Below the pieces are notes generated by a model that ran no database searches, was not told the origin of the DNA, and saw only the letters and a program-made list of their open reading frames with translations. Below are positions 58,775-64,000 of a stretch of 64,000 bases of DNA, piece by piece. Within the stretch, counting starts at the first letter, position 1. The number at the start of each line of letters is the position of its first letter. The position numbers and the translations under genes are program-made. The stretch is from Methanosarcina sp. 2.H.T.1A.6. Its GTDB lineage: Archaea; Halobacteriota; Methanosarcinia; Methanosarcinales; Methanosarcinaceae. The DNA is taken from assembly GCF_000979455.1 (NCBI RefSeq), contig NZ_JJOY01000052.1, forward strand, positions 40,001 to 104,000. Reading direction: 5' to 3'.

Positions 58775-59963
58775 ATCCGGGCCTCCGCAAGCTGCAAAAC
58801 CGGTATTATGGGAGCGTGAAGCCGAATTTCCAGCCCTTCCTGATAGAGAAAAGCCAGGGCTTTTCTTAAGAAGGACCTGTTCAAAGCGAGATCGGTAACA
58901 TTATACTTTTTTGGGGTTTTGGATTCTTTTAAAAAATTGAGACAACGTCGATCAACTTTTTTGAATGGTTGCTATAAAGACATTTTTTGTTCCGGATGAA
59001 GCTTCGGAAAATATGCAAATCGAAGGTGTAGCTGTTTTTTGCAGAATTAATTTATCTGCCTGTACTAAACCAATCATTGCATACATTCTGAGGGTTGTAT
59101 TATTCTTAGGGTCATTTTGTATTACATCTCTGCAATACAATTAAATTTTTACAAAGCTTCATCATATTTTAACTGGCAAACACGGATTCAATCGAAATAG
59201 ACAATCCTTGATAGAGAATTCTAAGTAGAAATTCCGGATAGGAAATTCTGAATAGAAATATCAGATAGAAATTCTCAATAGAGATTTTATGGTAATATAA
59301 ACAAAGCAAATTAGCCAATACTCAGATATTTAGTCTGACCAACTGATATTTACGCGCCGCTAAATATTTATGCCATATTTATACATTCACATTCTCTCCT
59401 GTTTTACCAGGTTACTTATCCTGAGACCAAAAACGACTTTTGTCGGCCTCTATCTGAAAAACTATATGCAAAAAATATGAGAATCTATATATTTCCCAGA
59501 AAGTTTAAAAATATTCCAAACTTAATATGTATAACGTTTAATTTAGATATGTTTAATGATCTTACATATATATATAAGTGTTCTGTTAAAAATAATCCAT
59601 TCTCTTAAAATGTACGAACTCGATTCATAAAACTCAAAACAGTCATGTGTTTGACAAAACAGTCATGTGTTTGAATTCCCATGTTCGGAGATCGACAGAG
59701 ATATTCAAACAAATTCGGAAACTTAAAATTAGAAAACTTAAAGAGATTTGGAAACCTTTCAGGACCATATGGCTGAATAAGGACTCCCTTTCCCGTAGAA
59801 ATATGCAGAAGCAACCCTGAACTTCCTTAAAAAAAAGAGCTAGCAGATCATTGAAATCTGCTCCTGCTTCTAATAGAATTAAGGGTTGGGATTAAAGGTT
59901 GGGATTAAAGGTTAGGATTAAAGGTTAGGATTAAAGGTTAGGATTAAAGGTTAGGATTAAAGG
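58775..59963. other. Intergenic region upstream of the MATE gene
   Basis: About 1.2 kb. Short repeats of TAGAAATTCTGAATAGAAA type at 59210-59290. A 62-codon minus-strand frame at 58952-59140 (GLVQADKLILQKTATPSIC) may be the end of an unknown protein but has no support. The rest is AT-rich; tandem repeats occur at 59881. Confidence 0.45.
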
Positions 59964-59972
59964 TTAGGATGA
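59881..59972. repeat. 13-bp tandem repeat, about seven copies
   Basis: Unit GGTTAGGATTAAA (first two GGTTGGGATTAAA), ending at the stop codon of the hybrid kinase. No spacers. Confidence 0.9.
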
Positions 59973-62645
59973 AGGGTTTTTCAGCCTGCTTTTGAATTTT
60001 CCATCCTCGATCCTATCCAGTACGCTCAAAAGTATTTCCCTGCTTATGTTTCCTTTCTGCATAACATAAGAGACATTCTTGTTGAGCAGCTCCTTATCTT
60101 CAAAGCTCAGGTCTTTTGCGGTACATACGATGATAGGAATATCTACAGTCTCCGGATTTTCTTTAAGAGCCTTGATGACGTCAAAACCCGTAAACTTCGG
60201 CATCATCAGGTCAAGGAGAATTGCATCAGGACGACTGATTACGGTTTTATCGATTGCTTCCCTACCCCCGTATGCGCAGACTGACTCATATCCTTCCTTC
60301 TCTATAATGGAACTGAGGAGCTCGACTATAGCCGGATCATCATCTACAATTAGAATTTGAGGAGAGGATGTTGTAGCCCCTGTTACTTTTACTCTCCGCA
60401 GGCTGGAAAGGAGATGGCCTTTTTCCACAGGCTTAATCAGATGGTCAAATGCACCACATAGAATACTGCAGTTTTTATCGTCATTCATGGAAATGACCAG
60501 GATAGGAATGCTGGCTGTTGCAGAGTCTTCTTTCAGGTTTTTCAGGATATCCCAGCCATTGATCCCTGGCAGCATTATGTCAAGAGTAATTACAGAAGGC
60601 TTCAGTTTACGGGCGAGCAATAGAGCCTCCTTCCCGCTGGAAACCGAAGCAACCCTGTATCCGGCCTCCGAAAGAGTAATAATTAGAAGCTCCCTTGCCA
60701 TTTCATCGTCTTCAACAACCAGCACAAGAGATTCGTCTCCTGTGGCTCCGGAAGGCTCTATAATTACCGGAGCCATTGCCGGAATCCCAGTTTCATCATT
60801 TGTTTCTGGCTTTAAGGTTTCTGGCTTTAAGGCTTCTTCCTTTTCGGCTGTCAGTGGAACAGTTTTATTAGAAATGCCTGAACCGTTTATGCTTGTTTCG
60901 GGAATTTTCCTGTATTTCAAAGGTAGTTCAAATGTAAAAGTCGAGCCTTTTCCAGTTTCGCTCTCAACCCAGACCCTGCCCCCGTGGAGTTCTACGAACT
61001 TCCTGACCAGAGCCAGCCCGAGACCTGTACCGTCATACTGACGGTTGATACTGGAATCTACCTGCCTGAAGGGCTGGAAAAGGAGTTTCTGGTTTTCCTC
61101 TGAGATTCCTATTCCGGTATCCGAAACACTGACCCTGACAGAGTCTCCTGTTTTTGCGACAGAAACGTCTACTGATCCACCTTTTGGTGTAAATTTTATT
61201 GCATTGCTCATAAGGTTGTAGATTACCTGTTTAAAACGTATCCTGTCAGCATAGATTGAAATTTCAGGCTCCACATTAAATTTCATTGAGATATCCTTTT
61301 TCAGGGCAAGAGCCGATGTTACAGCCCTGGTATCATTAAATACCTCATGCACTGAAAACATCTCCAGCTCCAGTTCCATCTTGCCGGCTTCAATTTTGGA
61401 AAGGTCAAGAATGTTATTTATGAGGGTCAGGAGGTGTTTTCCACTGTTAGCTATGTTGTTGAGAAACTTTTTATTCTGCTCATTGAATTCTCCACTCATT
61501 CCACCGAGCATCACATCCGAAAATCCAATGATCGCGGTAAGAGGAGTCCGCAGTTCATGGCTCATGTTTGTCAGGAACTCGCTCTTGGAACGGTTGGCAC
61601 TTTCAGCAGCAAGCTTTGCCTGCAATAGCTCCTGCTCGGCCTTTTTGCGTTCGGAGAGGTCGATGAAGCTCTCTATAAGGAATTCTTTCTCTCCAATTTT
61701 TACAGGTACCACACTTTTCAGGACAGGTAAATGTTCGTCTCTTCCATTGCTGAGCAGTACTCTTTCAGACCTTTCGACAGTCTGCCCCAGATCAGTTATC
61801 GGACATTTATTTACCTCAGCAGGACAGATGAATTTATGACAAACATTTCCGATTAGTTTGTCTTTCGGAAGTCCTATCACTTCTTCAGCTGCCTGATTTA
61901 CTTCCACAATTTCGTGTGTGGAGGCGTCTACCAGCAAAATCCCGCAGAGGGTATTGTCAATTAGTTTTTTCAACCTCTCTTTGTTTTCCCGCTCCATTTT
62001 TTCGGATTTTTTACGTGAAGTTATGTCTCGGACAACAAACTGGACTTCCCTGTCCTCAAGGCTCAGGAAAGAAGAGCTGACCTCCACATCAATAATATCC
62101 CCGTCCTGTTTCCTAAATTGAATTTCAAAACGTGCAGCCCCGTTTTCAAGAGTTTCTTTCAGGGCTTTCCGGGCTGTCGGCAGATATTCTTCGGATACCA
62201 GAGAGCTCAGCGAGACATTCTCAAGCTCTCCGTCGCCTATCCCGAGAGCTGTGCGGCCTTTTTTATTGAGGTCAAGGACTTTTTCCTCGTTCAAAATCAC
62301 GATCGCGTCATTTGACTGTTCAAACAGAGCCCTGTATTTTTCCTCTTTCTCCCTGAGAATCTCTTTTGCCTGTTCCTGGAGCACCAGGGCATTTTCAAGT
62401 TCCATCCAGCGCCGCAGAGAGAAAATCCCGAGAGCAAAAGTGAGATAGACCGAAAGAGTAAGCAGCCCCCCGAGTTTCCAGGGATTGTATTCTTCAACAA
62501 ATAAAACTATGGATTCAAAAAGGCCAAAGTAAGAGGCAAAGAATGTGAAGAAAAGGCCCACGGCTAAAATAATCAACAACTCGTCCGATTTTCTCCCAAA
62601 CGTACGTCTGAAAAAATCTGATATATTATGGTCCACATGAAACAA
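59964..62645 (-). CDS. Hybrid sensor histidine kinase with two receiver domains
   Basis: 893 aa. Order: two membrane helices (about residues 24-44 and 58-78), two PAS domains (EKYRALFEQSNDAIVILNEE; LKKLIDNTLCGILLVDA), HisKA with phospho-acceptor His in NMSHELRTPLTAIIGFSD, HATPase (NLMSNAIKFTPKGG, DTGIGISEEN, GTGLGLALV), then REC1 (VITLDIMLPGINGWDIL) and REC2 (AILLDLMMPKFTGFDVI). Both receivers keep the Asp. Little of the protein lies outside the membrane, so the PAS domains probably sense internal or membrane signals. A stand-alone receiver is encoded just upstream (30-bp gap), a probable phosphorelay partner. Confidence 0.93.
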   Translation of the reverse strand: MFHVDHNISDFFRRTFGRKSDELLIILAVGLFFTFFASYFGLFESIVLFVEEYNPWKLGGLLTLSVYLTFALGIFSLRRWMELENALVLQEQAKEILREKEEKYRALFEQSNDAIVILNEEKVLDLNKKGRTALGIGDGELENVSLSSLVSEEYLPTARKALKETLENGAARFEIQFRKQDGDIIDVEVSSSFLSLEDREVQFVVRDITSRKKSEKMERENKERLKKLIDNTLCGILLVDASTHEIVEVNQAAEEVIGLPKDKLIGNVCHKFICPAEVNKCPITDLGQTVERSERVLLSNGRDEHLPVLKSVVPVKIGEKEFLIESFIDLSERKKAEQELLQAKLAAESANRSKSEFLTNMSHELRTPLTAIIGFSDVMLGGMSGEFNEQNKKFLNNIANSGKHLLTLINNILDLSKIEAGKMELELEMFSVHEVFNDTRAVTSALALKKDISMKFNVEPEISIYADRIRFKQVIYNLMSNAIKFTPKGGSVDVSVAKTGDSVRVSVSDTGIGISEENQKLLFQPFRQVDSSINRQYDGTGLGLALVRKFVELHGGRVWVESETGKGSTFTFELPLKYRKIPETSINGSGISNKTVPLTAEKEEALKPETLKPETNDETGIPAMAPVIIEPSGATGDESLVLVVEDDEMARELLIITLSEAGYRVASVSSGKEALLLARKLKPSVITLDIMLPGINGWDILKNLKEDSATASIPILVISMNDDKNCSILCGAFDHLIKPVEKGHLLSSLRRVKVTGATTSSPQILIVDDDPAIVELLSSIIEKEGYESVCAYGGREAIDKTVISRPDAILLDLMMPKFTGFDVIKALKENPETVDIPIIVCTAKDLSFEDKELLNKNVSYVMQKGNISREILLSVLDRIEDGKFKSRLKNPSS

Positions 62646-62674
62646 AAATAATACCCCAACTCTCTGTTTTCACT

Positions 62675-63037
62675 TCATGCAATGAACTCTGCTATGATAG
62701 ATCTGAACCTCTGAATGTCGATAGGCTTGGAAACATAACCGCTGCACCCCGCTTTCAGAAATTTTTCTTCATCTCCGCGCATGGCATGGGCTGTAAGAGC
62801 AATAACCGGGATCTCACACGTGGCAGGATCTTCTTTTAATATTTTTAATACTTCAGTCCCATCAATCCCGGGCAACTGTATATCTAATAATATAATGTCA
62901 AACTTATTTTTTTTACTAAGTTCAATAGCCATATTTCCATCCACTGCCTCTATTGGCTCATATCCAAATGAAACCAATAGAGTCCTGACAAGTTCCATTA
63001 TTAAAGGATTGTCTTCCACGACAAGTATAGTTTTCAT
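62675..63037 (-). CDS. Single-domain response regulator
   Basis: 120 aa from ATG 63037 (MKTILVVEDNPLIMELV), with GGAGG 9 nt before; the frame extends to 63058. Receiver motifs: VVEDNP, phospho-acceptor Asp in ILLDIQLPGIDGTEVL, Thr in VIALTAHAMRGDEEKF, Lys in YVSKPIDIQRF. It precedes the hybrid kinase gene by 29 bp, so is co-transcribed with it; CheY-like or Spo0F-like relay function is likely. TATA sequence probably lies in 63100-63200, which is AT-rich. Confidence 0.93.
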   Translation of the reverse strand: MKTILVVEDNPLIMELVRTLLVSFGYEPIEAVDGNMAIELSKKNKFDIILLDIQLPGIDGTEVLKILKEDPATCEIPVIALTAHAMRGDEEKFLKAGCSGYVSKPIDIQRFRSIIAEFIA

Positions 63038-63058
63038 AGGCAACAACCTCCAAACCAT

Positions 63059-63507
63059 TTTATTCCCATTACTTTCTTAGCCTTACATGTATAGTCTCAT
63101 TGACCTGAAAATGCATTTTCCAAAAAATAAAGAAGTTTTCCAATAATACGAAGAATTGGTAGTATATCTAACTTATTTATTTAAATAAGTTTCAGTATAT
63201 ATCTAAGTAAATAAATTAATAAAGTTATAAGGAGGGGAAACATTAAAACCGACACATATCAGAAAAACCCCCATGAAAACAAGCTAACAAAAAGGTGTAA
63301 GTCGTAGGGAAATATTAGCAAAACAATTAACTTCAAGGCTGTTATGCCAAATCAGTCGAGTGCCTATATTGTAAACGACCCTATAACGCAATACCCACAG
63401 TACAAATTCGTACTTGTAGGTATTGCCATTATCAGAATTAGAAAAATTTTGCTGATCAGATTACTTATAGTGAGCAAAAGGTTGTATGCCCGTTATCCGT
63501 AGTATTT
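63059..63507. other. Intergenic region
   Basis: About 450 bp, AT-rich, includes the promoter of the kinase-receiver unit. No gene seen. Confidence 0.45.
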
Positions 63508-63948
63508 TTACTCATCAACATTTTTACCTTCTTTTCTTTCCTGTACCGCTTTCACGACCATAGCTAAGACAATAAAAATGTAGGTCAGTATCAGAATCGG
63601 GAATGAGACATCATCAGAGAGCATTCCGTTCTCAATAATATTTAATGTCCCGGAAAATATAGACTGAGCGAAAATTATGATGCCAAAAGCACATATTGCA
63701 CCAAATCCCCAAATTTCTTTTTTTATCTTGGTTCCCATTACAAAATAAGCATTCTTCATAATCGCTCTCGTTGTAAAGAACACTGTGGGTATACTTAATA
63801 ATACCAATGCTTCAACCATTGGGGTGGCCCAAATATAAAAAGTCTTTACAAAACCATCAACAAAAATTAACGCCAATGTAAAAATCAATGTCTGAAAAGC
63901 GATTTTTTGTCTGTTTAGCATTTGAAGTTCATCAAATTTCGGATTCAT
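63508..63948 (-). CDS. Four-helix membrane protein
   Basis: 146 aa. Four membrane helices: FQTLIFTLALIFVDGFVKTF, EALVLLSIPTVFFTTRAIM, IWGFGAICAFGIIIFAQSI and FPILILTYIFIVLAMVVKAV. It resembles the membrane proteins that travel with small Xre regulators (DUF6773/DUF3796-like), and its ATG is 3 bp after the stop of such a regulator (63952-64000). The physiological role of these pairs is unclear. Confidence 0.8.
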   Translation of the reverse strand: MNPKFDELQMLNRQKIAFQTLIFTLALIFVDGFVKTFYIWATPMVEALVLLSIPTVFFTTRAIMKNAYFVMGTKIKKEIWGFGAICAFGIIIFAQSIFSGTLNIIENGMLSDDVSFPILILTYIFIVLAMVVKAVQERKEGKNVDE

Positions 63949-63951
63949 ATC

Positions 63952-64000
63952 TTAGTCTTCCCAAAACAATTCATCTAATGTTTTTCCTAATACTTTGCAT
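63952..64000 (-). CDS. Xre-type HTH regulator, C-terminal end only
   Basis: The last 15 codons before a TAA stop (63952-63954) read CKVLGKTLDELFWED. This is the usual ending of short (about 65-70 aa) Xre-family repressors (KVLGKTIDELF). The helix-turn-helix itself lies outside the window. Stop and the next start are 3 bp apart, so it is an operon with the membrane protein at 63508-63948. Confidence 0.7.
   Translation of the reverse strand, partial: CKVLGKTLDELFWED

Overview
The window looks like a chromosome segment of a methanogenic archaeon of the genus Methanosarcina. The grounds are TATA-type promoters with short leaders, a tRNA-Cys next to a Sep-tRNA:Cys-tRNA synthase (SepCysS), archaeal multi-domain sensor kinases, DUF1724 and DUF2551-type regulators, PKD and beta-propeller surface proteins, large AT-rich intergenic stretches and abundant insertion-sequence debris. 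The species is not assigned.

Layout. 1-4.1 kb: a truncated TPR-type gene, tRNA-Gln, two small winged-helix-like proteins and a Cys-pair protein. 4.1-6.9 kb: 2.8 kb of AT-rich DNA without convincing genes. 6.9-13.6 kb: a double-domain polyphosphate:AMP phosphotransferase, then a sensor kinase with two response regulators (plus the decayed tail of a duplicated kinase) and a DUF1724-type regulator. 13.9-19.8 kb: broken transposases, halves of a MITE-like element, a bactofilin-like membrane protein, a nitroreductase and a start-less acetyltransferase. 19.9-22.7 kb: two secreted surface proteins.

22.9-38 kb is a sulfur, cysteine and cofactor block: SufS-like desulfurase and FdhD; ThiM and ThiE; CysE (fused to a DUF59 domain) and CysK; a small HTH regulator with a four-cysteine tail; NifS/IscS, IscU and NadA; and tRNA-Cys, SepCysS, O-acetylhomoserine sulfhydrylase and homoserine acetyltransferase-CBS. 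Five promoters here carry one to three copies of a TTCACAATTGTGAA-like palindrome just downstream of the TATA box. One belongs to the HTH regulator itself, so I infer an autoregulated sulfur/cysteine regulon covering free cysteine, Fe-S clusters, tRNA-dependent cysteine and homocysteine.

38.9-45 kb is an accessory island: a two-part protein with a PD-(D/E)XK-like end, an HhH-GPD-like glycosylase, and a membrane-anchored Mrr-like nuclease between two 353-bp direct repeats that carry tyrosine-recombinase tails, together with a complete MITE. 45.3-53.4 kb holds a receiver-only protein, a small membrane protein and a tight four-gene operon: secreted/anchored protein, 1051-aa tubulin/FtsZ-like GTPase, polytopic membrane P-loop GTPase and a C-terminally anchored protein. 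This operon and the cysteine regulon are the best candidates for undescribed systems. 54-64 kb holds a glutamine amidotransferase, an mprF remnant, two paralogous membrane proteins, a MATE exporter, a hybrid kinase with a receiver, and a membrane protein/HTH pair at the right edge.
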